From assembly GCF_037943105.1 (NCBI RefSeq), contig NZ_CP149803.1:806001-870000 (forward strand): a stretch of DNA of 64,000 bases, read 5' to 3'. Every line of letters begins with the position of its first letter. Position 1 is the stretch's first letter. Shown here in pieces: positions 52,652 through 63,438 of this stretch. The notes beneath the pieces are model-generated. The model was not told the DNA's origin. It saw only the letters and a program-made list of their open reading frames with translations, and searched no databases. Made by a program: the position numbers and the translations under genes. This DNA comes from Pseudomonas sp. TMP9. GTDB taxonomy: Bacteria > Pseudomonadota > Gammaproteobacteria > Pseudomonadales > Pseudomonadaceae.

Positions 52652-53800
52652 TTGAGTAAGCCAGCCCTAAAACCTGCCATCTTGGCCCTTGCTGATGGCA
52701 GTATTTTTCGCGGCGAGGCCATCGGTGCCGATGGCCAAACTATTGGAGAGGTGGTTTTTAACACCGCCATGACCGGCTATCAGGAAATCCTTACCGATCC
52801 CTCCTATGCCCAGCAGATCGTAACCCTGACCTACCCGCACATCGGTAATACCGGCACTACGCCGCAAGATGCCGAATCCAATCGCGTGTGGGCGGCCGGC
52901 TTGATCATCCGTGACCTGCCGCTGACTTCCAGTAACTGGCGCAACAAACAGCCACTGGATGAATACCTAAAAGAAAACGGCACCGTCGCCATCGCCGGTA
53001 TTGATACCCGCCGCCTGACCCGCATCCTGCGTGAGAAAGGTTCGCAGAACGGCTGCATCTTGGTGGGCGACGACGCTACCGAAGAAAAAGCCGTAGAGCT
53101 GGCGCGCAGCTTTCCTGGTCTCAAGGGCATGGACCTGGCCAAAGTGGTGAGCTGCACCGAGCGTTTCGAATGGCGCTCCAGTGTGTGGAACCTGGAAAGC
53201 GACAGCCACCCGGAAATCCCGGCTAGTGAACTGAAGTACCACGTGGTGGCCTACGATTTCGGCGTTAAGTGGAACATTCTGCGCATGTTGGTTGAGCGCG
53301 GCTGCCGGGTGACGGTAGTGCCGGCGCAAACCCCTGCTGCTGAAATGATAGCGCTGCAGCCGGATGGCGTGTTCCTGTCCAATGGCCCGGGTGACCCAGA
53401 GCCTTGCGACTATGCGATCCAGGCGATCAGCGATGTGCTGCAAACGGATATTCCGCTATTCGGTATATGCCTTGGCCATCAATTGCTGGCTCTGGCCTCG
53501 GGGGCTAAAACCCTGAAAATGAGCCATGGCCATCATGGCGCCAACCACCCGGTGCAAGACCTCAAGACCGGTGCGGTGATGATCACCAGTCAGAACCATG
53601 GCTTTGCCGTGGATGAAGACAGCTTGCCGAGCAACCTGCGTGCCATCCACAAATCATTGTTTGATGGTTCGCTGCAGGGCATTGAGCGCACCGACAAGGA
53701 CGCGTTCAGTTTCCAAGGTCACCCAGAGGCCAGCCCAGGCCCGGCTGACGTTGCCCCGTTATTTGACCGCTTTATCGAAACCATGGCCAAGCGCCGTTAA
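52652..53800 (+). CDS. carA: Carbamoyl-phosphate synthase small subunit
   Basis: A 382-residue glutaminase subunit that feeds ammonia to CarB for arginine and pyrimidine synthesis. It starts with TTG ([18 protein letters not shown]), preceded by TGGAGG at the correct distance. The C-terminal class I amidotransferase domain has the nucleophile in [20 protein letters not shown] near 265-284, and the His-Glu pair in [11 protein letters not shown] near 351-361. It is directly followed by carB after 36 bases; the extra open reading frame I recall between carA and carB in Pseudomonas aeruginosa is absent. Confidence 0.97.
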   Translation: MSKPALKPAILALADGSIFRGEAIGADGQTIGEVVFNTAMTGYQEILTDPSYAQQIVTLTYPHIGNTGTTPQDAESNRVWAAGLIIRDLPLTSSNWRNKQPLDEYLKENGTVAIAGIDTRRLTRILREKGSQNGCILVGDDATEEKAVELARSFPGLKGMDLAKVVSCTERFEWRSSVWNLESDSHPEIPASELKYHVVAYDFGVKWNILRMLVERGCRVTVVPAQTPAAEMIALQPDGVFLSNGPGDPEPCDYAIQAISDVLQTDIPLFGICLGHQLLALASGAKTLKMSHGHHGANHPVQDLKTGAVMITSQNHGFAVDEDSLPSNLRAIHKSLFDGSLQGIERTDKDAFSFQGHPEASPGPADVAPLFDRFIETMAKRR

Positions 53801-53836
53801 ACCCGCCGACTGACCCCAGGATTCGAGAGAAAGAAC

Positions 53837-56800
53837 ATGCCAAAACGTACAGATATAAAAAGCATCCTGATCCTCGGCGCCGGCCCGATTGTTATCGGTC
53901 AGGCTTGCGAGTTCGACTACTCAGGTGCACAAGCGTGTAAGGCGCTGAAAGAAGAGGGCTACCGCGTCATTCTGGTGAACTCTAACCCCGCCACGATCAT
54001 GACCGACCCGGCCATGGCTGACGCTACCTATATTGAGCCGATCAAATGGTCCACCGTGGCCAAGATCATCGAGAAAGAGCGCCCGGACGCATTGCTGCCA
54101 ACCATGGGTGGCCAGACTGCATTGAACTGCGCACTGGACCTCGAAAAGCACGGCATTTTGGAGAAGTTCGGCGTTGAAATGATCGGTGCTAACGCCGATA
54201 CCATTGATAAGGCGGAAAACCGCTCGCGCTTTGACAAGGCGATGAAAGATATCGGTCTGGCTTGCCCGGTTTCCGGTATCGCACACACCATGGACGAAGC
54301 CTACGGCGTGCTGGAAAAGGTCGGCTTCCCCTGCATCATCCGTCCGTCCTTTACCATGGGCGGCACCGGTGGTGGTATCGCTTACAACCGTGAAGAGTTC
54401 GAAGAAATCTGCGCTCGCGGTATCGATTTATCGCCGACCAGCGAGCTGCTGATCGACGAATCATTGATCGGTTGGAAAGAGTACGAGATGGAGGTCGTTC
54501 GCGATAAGAACGACAACTGCATCATCGTCTGCACCATCGAAAACTTCGATCCGATGGGCGTCCATACCGGCGACTCGATCACTGTAGCGCCGGCGCAAAC
54601 GCTGACTGATAAGGAATACCAAATCCTGCGTAACGCCTCGTTGGCGGTGCTGCGTGAGATCGGCGTAGAAACCGGCGGCTCCAACGTGCAGTTCGGTATC
54701 TGCCCGAACACCGGCCGTATGGTGGTGATCGAGATGAACCCGCGCGTGTCGCGTTCCTCGGCGCTGGCCTCCAAAGCCACCGGTTTCCCGATTGCCAAAA
54801 TCGCCGCCAAGCTGGCGGTCGGTTACACCCTTGATGAGTTGCAGAACGACATTACCGGTGGCCGCACGCCGGCTTCGTTTGAGCCGGCCATCGATTACGT
54901 CGTGACCAAGATTCCGCGTTTTGCCTTTGAGAAGTTCCCCAAGGCTGATGCGCGCCTGACCACCCAGATGAAGTCTGTGGGTGAGGTGATGGCGATCGGC
55001 CGGACGTTCCAAGAGTCCTTGCAAAAAGCGCTGCGTGGTCTGGAAGTAGGTGTGTCGGGTCTTGATGAAAAGCTCGACCTGGCTGACCCAGAAGCCGAAA
55101 GCACCTTACGCCGCGAGCTGACCGTCCCGAGCGCTGATCGCATCTGGTACATCGGTGATGCCTTTCGTGCGGGTAAGACCGTTGCAGAAGTGTTCGAGCT
55201 GACCAATATCGATGAGTGGTTTTTGGTGCAGATCGAAGACCTGATCAAAGACGAAGAACGCATCAAAACCCTGGCGTTGTCGAGCATTGACCGTGATGCC
55301 ATGTACAAGCTCAAGCGCAAAGGCTTCTCCGATATTCGCCTGGCCAAGCTGCTGGGTGTGACTGAGAAGACTCTGCGCAGCCAGCGCCACAAGCTTAAGG
55401 TGCTGCCGGTTTATAAGCGTGTCGACACCTGCGCTGCTGAATTCGCCACTGACACGGCTTACATGTACTCAACCTATGAGGAAGAGTGTGAGGCCAATCC
55501 ATCGGGTCGAGACAAGATCATGATCCTTGGTGGTGGGCCAAACCGTATCGGCCAGGGCATCGAATTTGACTACTGCTGTGTGCATGCGGCGTTGGCGCTG
55601 CGTGAGGATGGTTACGAAACCATCATGGTCAACTGCAACCCGGAAACCGTATCGACTGACTACGACATCTCTGATCGCCTGTACTTTGAGCCAGTAACCC
55701 TAGAAGACGTGCTGGAAATCGTCCGTGTTGAGCAGCCAAAAGGCGTGATCGTGCAATACGGCGGCCAAACGCCGCTGAAGATCTGCCGTGCGTTGGAAGA
55801 AGCTGGCGTGCCGATTATCGGCACATCGCCTGACGCCATTGACCGCGCCGAAGACCGCGAACGCTTCCAGCAAATGGTCCAGCGCCTCGGCCTGCGTCAA
55901 CCGGCTAACGCCACTGCGCGCAGTGAAGACGAAGCGCTGGCGGCCTCGAAAGTCATCGGTTACCCGTTGGTGGTGCGCCCGTCTTATGTATTGGGCGGCC
56001 GTGCGATGGAGATCGTCTACCAAGAAGACGAACTCAAGCGCTACATGCGTGAAGCGGTGAAAGTATCGAACGACAGCCCGGTATTGCTCGACCACTTCCT
56101 CAACTGCGCCATCGAGGTCGATATTGATGCGGTGTGCGACGGCGAGACCGTGGTGATTGGCGCGATCATGCAGCACATTGAGCAGGCAGGCGTGCACTCC
56201 GGCGACTCGGCGTGCTCCCTGCCGCCTTACTCGCTGCCGATGCATATCCAGGATGAGATCCGCGACCAGGTTAAGAAAATGGCCTTGGAGCTCGGCGTGA
56301 TCGGCCTAATGAACGTGCAAATGGCTGTGCAGGGCGAGGACATCTTCGTGATCGAAGTGAACCCCCGCGCCTCGCGTACCGTGCCGTTCGTGTCCAAGTG
56401 TGTTGGTCAGTCGCTGGCTAAAGTGGCTGCGCGCGTGATGGCAGGAAAGTCGCTGGCTGAAGCCGGGTACGCCAAGGAAATTATCCCGCCGTATTTCAGT
56501 GTCAAAGAAGCGGTCTTCCCGTTTGCCAAGTTCCCGGGTGTTGACCCCATCCTCGGCCCAGAAATGAAGTCCACCGGTGAAGTGATGGGCGTGGGCGATA
56601 CCTTCGGTGAGGCTTTTGCTAAAGCGCAGATGGGTGCCAGCGAAGTGTTGCCGAACGCCGGCGTGGCCTTTATTAGTGTGCGCGATGATGACAAGCCGTT
56701 GGTGGCTGGTGTAGCGCGTGACTTGATTGAGCTCGGTTTTGAAGTGGTGGCAACTGCCGGCACTGCCAAGCTGATCGAAGCCGCTGGCCTGCCCGTGCGT

Positions 56801-57058
56801 CGCGTCAACAAGGTGACTGAGGGGCGTCCGCACGTGGTCGATATGATCAAAAATGATGAAGTCACCCTAATCATCAACACCACTGAAGGTCGTCAATCCA
56901 TCGCTGACTCCTACTCTATTCGTCGTAACGCTTTGCAGCACAAGATCTATTGCACCACCACCATTGCGGCTGGGCAGGCGATTTGTGAGGCGTTGAAGTT
57001 CGGCCCAGAGAAGACAGTGCGTCGACTGCAAGATCTCCATGCAGGAATTAAGGCATGA
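53837..57058 (+). CDS. carB: Carbamoyl-phosphate synthase large subunit
   Basis: A 1073-residue synthetase that makes carbamoyl phosphate from bicarbonate, ATP and ammonia. It has two homologous ATP-grasp halves: the first opens with [22 protein letters not shown], the second with [21 protein letters not shown] near residue 560. The C-terminal regulatory domain (from about 935) binds allosteric effectors. The length is standard. Its stop overlaps the start of greA (ATGA), so the two are co-translated. Confidence 0.97.
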   Translation: MPKRTDIKSILILGAGPIVIGQACEFDYSGAQACKALKEEGYRVILVNSNPATIMTDPAMADATYIEPIKWSTVAKIIEKERPDALLPTMGGQTALNCALDLEKHGILEKFGVEMIGANADTIDKAENRSRFDKAMKDIGLACPVSGIAHTMDEAYGVLEKVGFPCIIRPSFTMGGTGGGIAYNREEFEEICARGIDLSPTSELLIDESLIGWKEYEMEVVRDKNDNCIIVCTIENFDPMGVHTGDSITVAPAQTLTDKEYQILRNASLAVLREIGVETGGSNVQFGICPNTGRMVVIEMNPRVSRSSALASKATGFPIAKIAAKLAVGYTLDELQNDITGGRTPASFEPAIDYVVTKIPRFAFEKFPKADARLTTQMKSVGEVMAIGRTFQESLQKALRGLEVGVSGLDEKLDLADPEAESTLRRELTVPSADRIWYIGDAFRAGKTVAEVFELTNIDEWFLVQIEDLIKDEERIKTLALSSIDRDAMYKLKRKGFSDIRLAKLLGVTEKTLRSQRHKLKVLPVYKRVDTCAAEFATDTAYMYSTYEEECEANPSGRDKIMILGGGPNRIGQGIEFDYCCVHAALALREDGYETIMVNCNPETVSTDYDISDRLYFEPVTLEDVLEIVRVEQPKGVIVQYGGQTPLKICRALEEAGVPIIGTSPDAIDRAEDRERFQQMVQRLGLRQPANATARSEDEALAASKVIGYPLVVRPSYVLGGRAMEIVYQEDELKRYMREAVKVSNDSPVLLDHFLNCAIEVDIDAVCDGETVVIGAIMQHIEQAGVHSGDSACSLPPYSLPMHIQDEIRDQVKKMALELGVIGLMNVQMAVQGEDIFVIEVNPRASRTVPFVSKCVGQSLAKVAARVMAGKSLAEAGYAKEIIPPYFSVKEAVFPFAKFPGVDPILGPEMKSTGEVMGVGDTFGEAFAKAQMGASEVLPNAGVAFISVRDDDKPLVAGVARDLIELGFEVVATAGTAKLIEAAGLPVRRVNKVTEGRPHVVDMIKNDEVTLIINTTEGRQSIADSYSIRRNALQHKIYCTTTIAAGQAICEALKFGPEKTVRRLQDLHAGIKA

Positions 57059-57531
57059 CTAAATACCCGATGACCGTCCAAGGCGCGCGCGCCTTGGAGG
57101 AAGAGCACGCCCACCTGACGAAGGTATTGCGCCCGAAGTTGAGCCAAGAAATTGGTACGGCGCGCGAACTCGGTGACCTCAAGGAAAACGCTGAATACCA
57201 CGCCGCCCGAGAGCAGCAGGGGATGGTTGAAGCTCGTATCCGTGATATCGAAGGCCGCATGCAAAATGCAGTGATCATCGATGTCACCACTATTGAGCAC
57301 ACCGGTAAGGTGATTTTCGGTACAACTGTGGAAATCGCTAACTGTGACACTGATGAAAGCGTGACGTACCAGATCGTCGGCGAGGATGAGGCTGAGATTA
57401 AGCAGCGCAAAATATCCGTGGGTTCGCCCATCGCTCGGGCCTTAATTGGCAAGAGCGAAGGGGATGTGGTGGTGGTGCAGACGCCGAGTGGCGCGCTTGA
57501 ATATGAGATTGTCGAGGTTCGCCATCTCTAA
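57055..57531 (+). CDS. greA: Transcription elongation factor GreA
   Basis: A 158-residue factor that stimulates RNA cleavage by backtracked RNA polymerase. The N-terminal coiled coil includes [30 protein letters not shown], given in adjacent pieces, with acidic D-L-K-E-N-A-E-Y at its tip that enters the polymerase channel. The C-terminal FKBP-like globe has [16 protein letters not shown]. It overlaps carB by 4 bases, as in other pseudomonads. Confidence 0.97.
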   Translation: MTKYPMTVQGARALEEEHAHLTKVLRPKLSQEIGTARELGDLKENAEYHAAREQQGMVEARIRDIEGRMQNAVIIDVTTIEHTGKVIFGTTVEIANCDTDESVTYQIVGEDEAEIKQRKISVGSPIARALIGKSEGDVVVVQTPSGALEYEIVEVRHL

Positions 57532-57949
57532 TACTGAACCGCGTGATGCCGGTGCTATTAGCTGGCTGCTGGCTCAGACACTCTGGGTTGGCGGTCTCTG
57601 GTTGTTGCATTTTCTGTTGATGCCGGCGATCGCTAAGGTTGGCTTGGCGTCATTGCTGGTTGAGGAAATCGGCAATGCGTTGCGGCCGCTGCTAATTGGC
57701 CTAGCGGCTGTTTGCGCTGGGCTGCAGGTGGCCGTGTTGGTTCGTGTGCTGGGGCTGAAAAGCCTGTGGCGTGATCCCCGCGGGCAGTTGCTGATGGTGG
57801 TTGTGGTGATGGCGGGGAGTTATTTTGCGGTGCGCAAACTGCTGCCGGAAGCTGAGCTATGGTTGATGTTCAGCTACTTGGTCATGGCTTTTTGCGGCTT
57901 GCTGTTGGTCTTGCAAGCTGTGCCGAGAAAGCAGCAGCGCCTATCCTAA
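57503..57949 (+). CDS. DUF4149 membrane protein
   Basis: About 148 residues with four hydrophobic helices ([71 protein letters not shown]). It belongs to DUF4149, which is commonly found after greA in this genus. The start is uncertain: the ATG at 57503 overlaps greA by 29 bases and has no good ribosome site, so translation may be coupled to greA. Function unknown. Confidence 0.8.
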   Translation: MRLSRFAISNTEPRDAGAISWLLAQTLWVGGLWLLHFLLMPAIAKVGLASLLVEEIGNALRPLLIGLAAVCAGLQVAVLVRVLGLKSLWRDPRGQLLMVVVVMAGSYFAVRKLLPEAELWLMFSYLVMAFCGLLLVLQAVPRKQQRLS

Positions 57950-57990
57950 GCGCTTAAAGTGATCGCTAGGGGCGGCCGGTATCAGATTGC

Positions 57991-58011
57991 CAAGGCGCTG
58001 AGCGCGCCTTG
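57991..58011. terminator. Hairpin between convergent DUF4149 and yhbY genes
   Basis: An 8-base perfect stem (CAAGGCGC) with a 5-base loop. It has no T run, so its role in termination is uncertain. Confidence 0.45.
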
Positions 58012-58025
58012 CAACACCCGATCAA

Positions 58026-58337
58026 TCAGCCGTGGTGACGGTGAACGTTGGACAGGTTCTTGTTAACTTTCGGATTTTTACGGTGGATCAGCGCCATTTT
58101 GCCAATCACCTGGACTAAATCAGCGTTGCCCGCTTTACACAGTTGGCTAATCGCCGTTAGGCGAGCTTCCCGCTCGGTGATACGCAGCTGCACTTTAATC
58201 AGTTCATGATCCGCCAGAGCGCGTTCCAGTTCCGCCAGTACACCCTCGGTCAGGTCACCGTCAGCCACGATCAATACAGGCTTTAAATGGTGGCCGATAG
58301 ATTTGAATTGTTTCTTCTGCTCTTGAGTGAGCGGCAT
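58026..58337 (-). CDS. yhbY: YhbY family RNA-binding protein
   Basis: A 103-residue CRM-domain protein related to KH domains. It shows LTQEQKKQFKSIGHHLKPVL and the ribosome-assembly signature LIKVQLRITEREARLTAI; the family's G-x-x-G loop is in VIGKMALIHRKNPK, with GK in place of the typical GxxG. It probably assists 50S subunit assembly. It is divergent from rlmE, a conserved arrangement in gamma-proteobacteria, with the promoter region of both in about 100 bases. Confidence 0.93.
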   Translation of the reverse strand: MPLTQEQKKQFKSIGHHLKPVLIVADGDLTEGVLAELERALADHELIKVQLRITEREARLTAISQLCKAGNADLVQVIGKMALIHRKNPKVNKNLSNVHRHHG

Positions 58338-58439
58338 AATCTGATTCCTGCATTTAATCTAGTAAAAAACGGCGGTTAGTTTACCCGAGCGTCTTCGGGA
58401 CCGCCCAGATATTCATGCGTTGCACATTCGAGGTATTGC

Positions 58440-59063
58440 GTGGCCCGTTCCAAGACCAGTCAAGGTTGGCTGAAAGAGCATTTCAACGACCCCTACGTCA
58501 AAATGGCGCAAAAGGACGGCTACCGTTCGCGCGCCAGCTACAAGCTGCTGGAGATTCAGGAGAAGGATCGCATCCTTAGGCCCGGTATCACTGTGGTTGA
58601 TCTCGGCGCAGCTCCGGGAGGATGGTCGCAGGTCACCAGTCGAGTGATCGGTGATAAGGGCCGCTTGATCGCCTCAGACATTCTTGAGATGGACAGTATT
58701 CCTGACGTAACCTTTGTTCAGGGTGATTTCACCGATGATGGCGTGTTTGCACAAATCCTTGATGCGATCGGTGAGCACCCGGTAGACCTTGTGATTTCCG
58801 ATATGGCCCCCAATATGAGTGGTGTAAGGGAATCAGATCAGCCGCGTGCCATGTACTTGTGTGAGTTAGCACTGGATTTGTCGACCCGCGTACTGCGCCC
58901 AGGTGGCGATTTTCTGATCAAAATCTTCCAAGGCGAAGGTTTTGATGAGTACCACAAGCAAGTGCGTCAGTTGTTCGACAAGGTGCAGATGCGCAAGCCG
59001 CTGTCTTCACGCGGACGTTCACGCGAGCAATACATGCTGGCGCGCGGGTTTCGCGGCGATTGA
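58440..59063 (+). CDS. rlmE: 23S rRNA 2'-O-ribose U2552 methyltransferase RlmE
   Basis: A 207-residue methyltransferase (FtsJ/RrmJ). It starts with GTG after GAGG. The K-D-K-E catalytic set is in place: the first lysine in [13 protein letters not shown] near 36-48, the SAM motif [14 protein letters not shown] near 58-71, DMAPNMSGV near 120, [11 protein letters not shown] near 160, and the final glutamate. It completes 50S maturation. It is located between yhbY and ftsH, the standard order. Confidence 0.95.
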   Translation: MARSKTSQGWLKEHFNDPYVKMAQKDGYRSRASYKLLEIQEKDRILRPGITVVDLGAAPGGWSQVTSRVIGDKGRLIASDILEMDSIPDVTFVQGDFTDDGVFAQILDAIGEHPVDLVISDMAPNMSGVRESDQPRAMYLCELALDLSTRVLRPGGDFLIKIFQGEGFDEYHKQVRQLFDKVQMRKPLSSRGRSREQYMLARGFRGD

Positions 59064-59125
59064 TGAGGCTGGTCAATGATTGGCCGTTGAATGACTGCTG
59101 CTGTCATACAACAAATAAAGCGTTA

Positions 59126-59138
59126 CAGACGTCGTCTG
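59126..59138. promoter_or_regulatory. Short palindrome upstream of ftsH
   Basis: CAGACG and CGTCTG around a single base, in the rlmE-ftsH gap, about 97 bases before the ftsH start. It may be an operator; I know no matching regulator. Confidence 0.25.
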
Positions 59139-59234
59139 CCAGGGGTAGGCGTTGTGTAGTAAGTTAGATCGGTACATAACTGGTCGTCATGCGAAGCATG
59201 CTTCGGCACGGGGCCTGCTTTAGAGGGTAGCTAA

Positions 59235-61157
59235 TTGAACGACATGGCAAAGAATCTGGTTCTGTGGCTGATCATCGCCGCTGTCTTGGTGACGGTGATG
59301 AACAATTTCTCCAGCCCAGCTGAGACGAATAAACTTAATTATTCGCAGTTTATCCAGCAGGTTCAGGACGGCGGCGTTAAGCAAGTTACGGTTGATGGTT
59401 TCACCATCAGCGGTACGCGTGTTGACGGTTCGCCGTTTGAAACGGTGCGTCCGGCGATTCAAGACAATGGTCTGATCAAGGACCTGATGGACAACAATGT
59501 CGAAATCGTCGGCAAGCAACCTGAGCAGCAGAGCATTTGGACGCAATTGTTGGTCGCTAGCTTTCCAATTCTGGTGATTATTGCTGTGTTCATGTTCTTC
59601 ATGCGCCAGATGCAAGGCGGTGCTGGCGGTAAAGGTGGGCCGATGAGCTTCGGCAAGAGCAAGGCACGCTTGCTCTCTGAAGATCAGGTTAAAACCACCT
59701 TTGCCGACGTTGCAGGTTGCGATGAAGCCAAAGAAGAAGTTAGCGAGCTGGTTGAGTTTCTGCGCGACCCGGGCAAATTCCAGCGTCTCGGTGGGCGCAT
59801 CCCACGTGGCGTGCTGATGGTTGGTTCGCCCGGTACGGGTAAAACGTTGCTGGCCAAGGCTGTTGCAGGTGAAGCCAAAGTACCGTTTTTCACCATCTCC
59901 GGTTCGGACTTTGTTGAAATGTTCGTCGGTGTCGGTGCGTCTCGTGTGCGCGACATGTTCGAGCAAGCTAAGAAGCATGCACCGTGCATCATCTTTATCG
60001 ATGAAATTGATGCTGTCGGTCGTCATCGTGGTGCTGGCATGGGCGGTGGTCACGATGAGCGTGAGCAAACCCTCAACCAGTTACTGGTAGAGATGGACGG
60101 CTTCGAAGCCAACGACGGTATTATCGTCATTGCCGCCACTAACCGTCCTGACGTACTGGACCCAGCTTTGTTGCGTCCGGGTCGCTTTGACCGTCAGGTC
60201 GTGGTCGGTTTGCCAGATATTCGTGGTCGCGAGCAAATTCTCAAAGTACACATGCGTAAAGTACCGATGGGTGAAGATGTTGCTCCGGCCGTCATTGCGC
60301 GTGGTACACCGGGCTTCTCTGGTGCCGACTTGGCTAACTTGGTCAACGAAGCTTCGCTGTTTGCTGCACGCTCCGGTAAGCGTGTGGTTGAAATGAAAGA
60401 GTTTGAGTTGGCCAAAGACAAAATCATGATGGGCGCTGAGCGCAAGACCATGGTTATGTCAGACAAAGAGAAACTCAACACAGCCTTTCATGAGGCAGGT
60501 CATGCAATTGTCGGGCGTTTAGTGCCTGAGCATGACCCGGTTTACAAAGTTTCAATCATTCCGCGCGGGCGTGCCCTTGGGGTGACCATGTTCTTGCCTG
60601 AGGAAGACCGTTACAGCCTCAGCAAGCGCGCGCTGACCAGCCAGATTTGCTCATTGTTTGGCGGTCGAGTAGCCGAGGAGATGACCCTAGGTTTCGACGG
60701 TGTAACGACGGGCGCTTCCAACGACATCATGCGCGCCACTCAACTGGCGAAAAACATGGTCACCAAGTGGGGCTTATCGGAAAAGCTCGGTCCGTTGATG
60801 TATGCGGAAGAAGAGGGTGAAGTTTTCCTGGGCCGCAGCATGGGCAGTAACCAAAGCAATGTTTCTGCCGAAACCGCCAAGGTGATCGATCAGGAAATAC
60901 GCAGCATCATCGACGAGTGTTACGCCACTGCTAAACGTTTGTTGCTGGAGAACCGCGACAAACTTGATGCGATGGCACAAGCGTTGATGAAGTATGAAAC
61001 CATCGACGCCGAACAAATTGGCGACATCATGAGTGGTTTGGCACCGCGTGAGCCTAAGGACTGGCAGGGCGGTGATGACAATAACAGCACGCCTACTGCG
61101 CCTGCTGCCGTTGAACCCAGTGAAACTCCAATTGGTGGTCCGGCCACCGGTCACTAA
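59235..61157 (+). CDS. ftsH: ATP-dependent zinc metalloprotease FtsH
   Basis: A 640-residue inner-membrane AAA+ protease. Two transmembrane helices (near 8-24 and 110-130) flank a periplasmic loop. Walker A is [18 protein letters not shown] near 200-217, the pore loop is FVEMFVGVG, the second region of homology is [21 protein letters not shown], and the zinc motif is HEAGH near 421. GAGGG lies 7 bases before the TTG at 59235; an ATG three codons later is the start used in several relatives. Quality control of membrane proteins and of sigma-32 is its known role. Confidence 0.96.
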   Translation: MNDMAKNLVLWLIIAAVLVTVMNNFSSPAETNKLNYSQFIQQVQDGGVKQVTVDGFTISGTRVDGSPFETVRPAIQDNGLIKDLMDNNVEIVGKQPEQQSIWTQLLVASFPILVIIAVFMFFMRQMQGGAGGKGGPMSFGKSKARLLSEDQVKTTFADVAGCDEAKEEVSELVEFLRDPGKFQRLGGRIPRGVLMVGSPGTGKTLLAKAVAGEAKVPFFTISGSDFVEMFVGVGASRVRDMFEQAKKHAPCIIFIDEIDAVGRHRGAGMGGGHDEREQTLNQLLVEMDGFEANDGIIVIAATNRPDVLDPALLRPGRFDRQVVVGLPDIRGREQILKVHMRKVPMGEDVAPAVIARGTPGFSGADLANLVNEASLFAARSGKRVVEMKEFELAKDKIMMGAERKTMVMSDKEKLNTAFHEAGHAIVGRLVPEHDPVYKVSIIPRGRALGVTMFLPEEDRYSLSKRALTSQICSLFGGRVAEEMTLGFDGVTTGASNDIMRATQLAKNMVTKWGLSEKLGPLMYAEEEGEVFLGRSMGSNQSNVSAETAKVIDQEIRSIIDECYATAKRLLLENRDKLDAMAQALMKYETIDAEQIGDIMSGLAPREPKDWQGGDDNNSTPTAPAAVEPSETPIGGPATGH

Positions 61158-61165
61158 GGTTTACC

Positions 61166-62017
61166 ATGTCTGTTGTTTCTACCTTTGACCGGCTGCCCTG
61201 TGGCAGCCGGTTTCTTGATTTAAGCCGTCCGCACGTGATGGGCATCCTCAATGTCACCCCTGATTCTTTTTCCGATGGCGGGCGTTTTGGTCAGCGCGAT
61301 GTGGCGCTTCGCCATGCCGAGGCAATGCTTAAGGCTGGCGCGACGCTGATTGACGTCGGTGGCGAATCGACCCGTCCTGGCGCCCGCAGTGTGTCCCTCG
61401 TTGAGGAGCTGGAGCGGGTTGCACCTATCGTTGAGGCTATTGCTCGCGAGCTGGATGTGATCATCTCAATCGACACCTCAACGCCTGCAGTCATTCGTGA
61501 AACTGCACGTCTAGGTGCCGGCATGATCAATGACGTGCGCTCATTGCAGCGTGATGGTGCGCTTAAGGCTGCGGCCGATAGTGGCCTGCCCGTGTGCCTG
61601 ATGCACATGCGCGGTGAGCCGAGCACCATGCAGCAAGACCCAGATTATCCGGATGTGGTCGCAGAGGTCCGCGATTTTTTGCAAGAGCGGTTGGCTGCTT
61701 GCGATGCCGCTGGGATTGCTGCTGAGCGAGTTATTCTCGATCCGGGTTTTGGTTTTGCTAAAACTCTGGAACACAATTTATCGCTGTTTAAGCACCTGCA
61801 AGCCTTGCACAGCTTGGGCCGGCCTTTGCTGGTCGGTGCCTCGCGCAAGAGCATGATCGGTAAGGTACTGGGTCATGAAGTGGGTGAGCGCCTCTGCGGC
61901 AGCCTTGCTCTTGCGGCATTGGCGCTATGCAAGGGCGCGCATATTTTGCGGGTGCACGATGTGGCGCAAACGGTTGATGTGATGCGCATGATTGCTGCAG
62001 TTGAAGCGGCCGAATAA
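61166..62017 (+). CDS. folP: Dihydropteroate synthase
   Basis: A 283-residue folate enzyme that joins p-aminobenzoate to the pterin pyrophosphate. It has HVMGILNVTPDSFSDGGRF near 24-42, the pterin-binding DVGGESTRPGA near 64-74 and, near the end, LLVGASRKSMIGKVLG. No sulfonamide-resistance changes can be judged. It lies 8 bases after ftsH and 18 bases before glmM, probably in one transcript. Confidence 0.96.
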   Translation: MSVVSTFDRLPCGSRFLDLSRPHVMGILNVTPDSFSDGGRFGQRDVALRHAEAMLKAGATLIDVGGESTRPGARSVSLVEELERVAPIVEAIARELDVIISIDTSTPAVIRETARLGAGMINDVRSLQRDGALKAAADSGLPVCLMHMRGEPSTMQQDPDYPDVVAEVRDFLQERLAACDAAGIAAERVILDPGFGFAKTLEHNLSLFKHLQALHSLGRPLLVGASRKSMIGKVLGHEVGERLCGSLALAALALCKGAHILRVHDVAQTVDVMRMIAAVEAAE

Positions 62018-62035
62018 GTAAAAGGGAGTGGTGTG

Positions 62036-63373
62036 ATGGGTAGAAAGTATTTTGGTACTGACGGTATTCGTGGGCGCGTCGGCAGCTTTCCTATTACCCC
62101 AGAATTCATGCTGAAGCTCGGCTGGGCAGCTGGCATGGCGTTTCGTAAGCAGGGTAAGTGCCGCATTCTAATTGGCAAAGACACCCGTATTTCCGGTTAT
62201 ATGTTTGAGTCTGCGCTTGAGGCGGGGCTGTCTGCAGCCGGTGCAGATGTCATGCTGTTGGGGCCAATGCCGACACCGGCCATCGCCTATTTGACCCGTA
62301 CCTTTCATGCAGAGGCAGGCATTGTAATCAGTGCTTCGCACAACCCGCATTACGATAACGGCATTAAGTTCTTCTCTGGGCAAGGCACCAAGTTGCCGGA
62401 TGAAATCGAGCTGATGATTGAAGAGTTGCTCGACGCGCCAATGACAGTGGTGGAGTCGGACCAGTTAGGCAAAGTTTCGCGGATCAATGATGCTGCGGGT
62501 CGTTACATCGAATTTTGCAAAAGCAGTGTGCCAACCAGTACCGATTTTGCTGGCCTGAAAGTCGTTATCGACTGCGCCCAAGGTGCAGCTTATAAAGTGG
62601 CGCCAAGCGTATTCCGTGAACTTGGCGCGCACGTGACGGTGCTGTCAGCGCAACCTAATGGGTTAAATATCAACGAGGCCTGTGGCTCCACTCATGTCGA
62701 GGCGCTGCAGGCTGAGGTCCTGGCGCAGCAGGCTGACTTGGGTATTGCCTTTGATGGCGATGCGGACCGCGTCTTGATGGTTGATCATTCTGGTGCGTTG
62801 GTGGACGGCGATGAGCTGTTATTTATCATTGCTCGCGACCTGCTGGAGCGCGGCAAGCTGCAGGGTGGAGTGGTAGGCACGCTGATGAGCAACTTGGGGC
62901 TAGAGCTGGCATTGGCCGAACTGGGTATTCCGTTTGTGCGGGCTAAGGTTGGTGATCGCTATGTCACGGCCGAATTGCTGTCGCGCAACTGGCAGTTGGG
63001 TGGGGAGAACTCCGGCCACCTGGTGTGTTTCCAGCACGCTACCACCGGTGATGCGATTATCGCTGCGCTGCAGGTGCTGATGGCGCTCAAGCGTCGTGGG
63101 CAGACGTTGGGTGAGGCTCGGCTGGGTATGCTGAAGTGTCCGCAGGTGCTGATCAATGTACGTTTTGCAGGTGGTGTTGATCCACTGGAGCATCCTGCTG
63201 TACGCGAGGCCAGCGCGCGGGTTACCGAGCAAATGGCTGGCCGCGGTCGGGTATTGCTGCGCAAATCGGGTACCGAGCCATTAGTGCGCGTCATGGTTGA
63301 GGGTGACGATGCAGAGCGAGTGCGCAGCTATGCCGATGAATTGGCTAAAGTTGTTGCGCATGTATGTGCTTGA
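62036..63373 (+). CDS. glmM: Phosphoglucosamine mutase
   Basis: A 445-residue enzyme that converts glucosamine 6-phosphate to glucosamine 1-phosphate for peptidoglycan and lipopolysaccharide. The catalytic serine is in [19 protein letters not shown] near 97-115; the metal-binding loop is [17 protein letters not shown] near 238-254; the phosphate loop is [17 protein letters not shown] near 407-423. The ATG at 62036 follows GGGAG. It is part of the ftsH-folP-glmM-tpiA group. Confidence 0.97.
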   Translation: MGRKYFGTDGIRGRVGSFPITPEFMLKLGWAAGMAFRKQGKCRILIGKDTRISGYMFESALEAGLSAAGADVMLLGPMPTPAIAYLTRTFHAEAGIVISASHNPHYDNGIKFFSGQGTKLPDEIELMIEELLDAPMTVVESDQLGKVSRINDAAGRYIEFCKSSVPTSTDFAGLKVVIDCAQGAAYKVAPSVFRELGAHVTVLSAQPNGLNINEACGSTHVEALQAEVLAQQADLGIAFDGDADRVLMVDHSGALVDGDELLFIIARDLLERGKLQGGVVGTLMSNLGLELALAELGIPFVRAKVGDRYVTAELLSRNWQLGGENSGHLVCFQHATTGDAIIAALQVLMALKRRGQTLGEARLGMLKCPQVLINVRFAGGVDPLEHPAVREASARVTEQMAGRGRVLLRKSGTEPLVRVMVEGDDAERVRSYADELAKVVAHVCA

Positions 63374-63438
63374 TTCGGCTTGCCAGTCGGGTGGCTGTTG
63401 GGTAATATCTGCGCCCTCTTTGACCGACGAGGTAAAGC

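Noticed and set aside
59220..60068. Minus-strand 282-residue open frame opposite ftsH
   Set aside because: Shadow of ftsH; Thr-, His- and Asn-rich composition typical of antisense frames.
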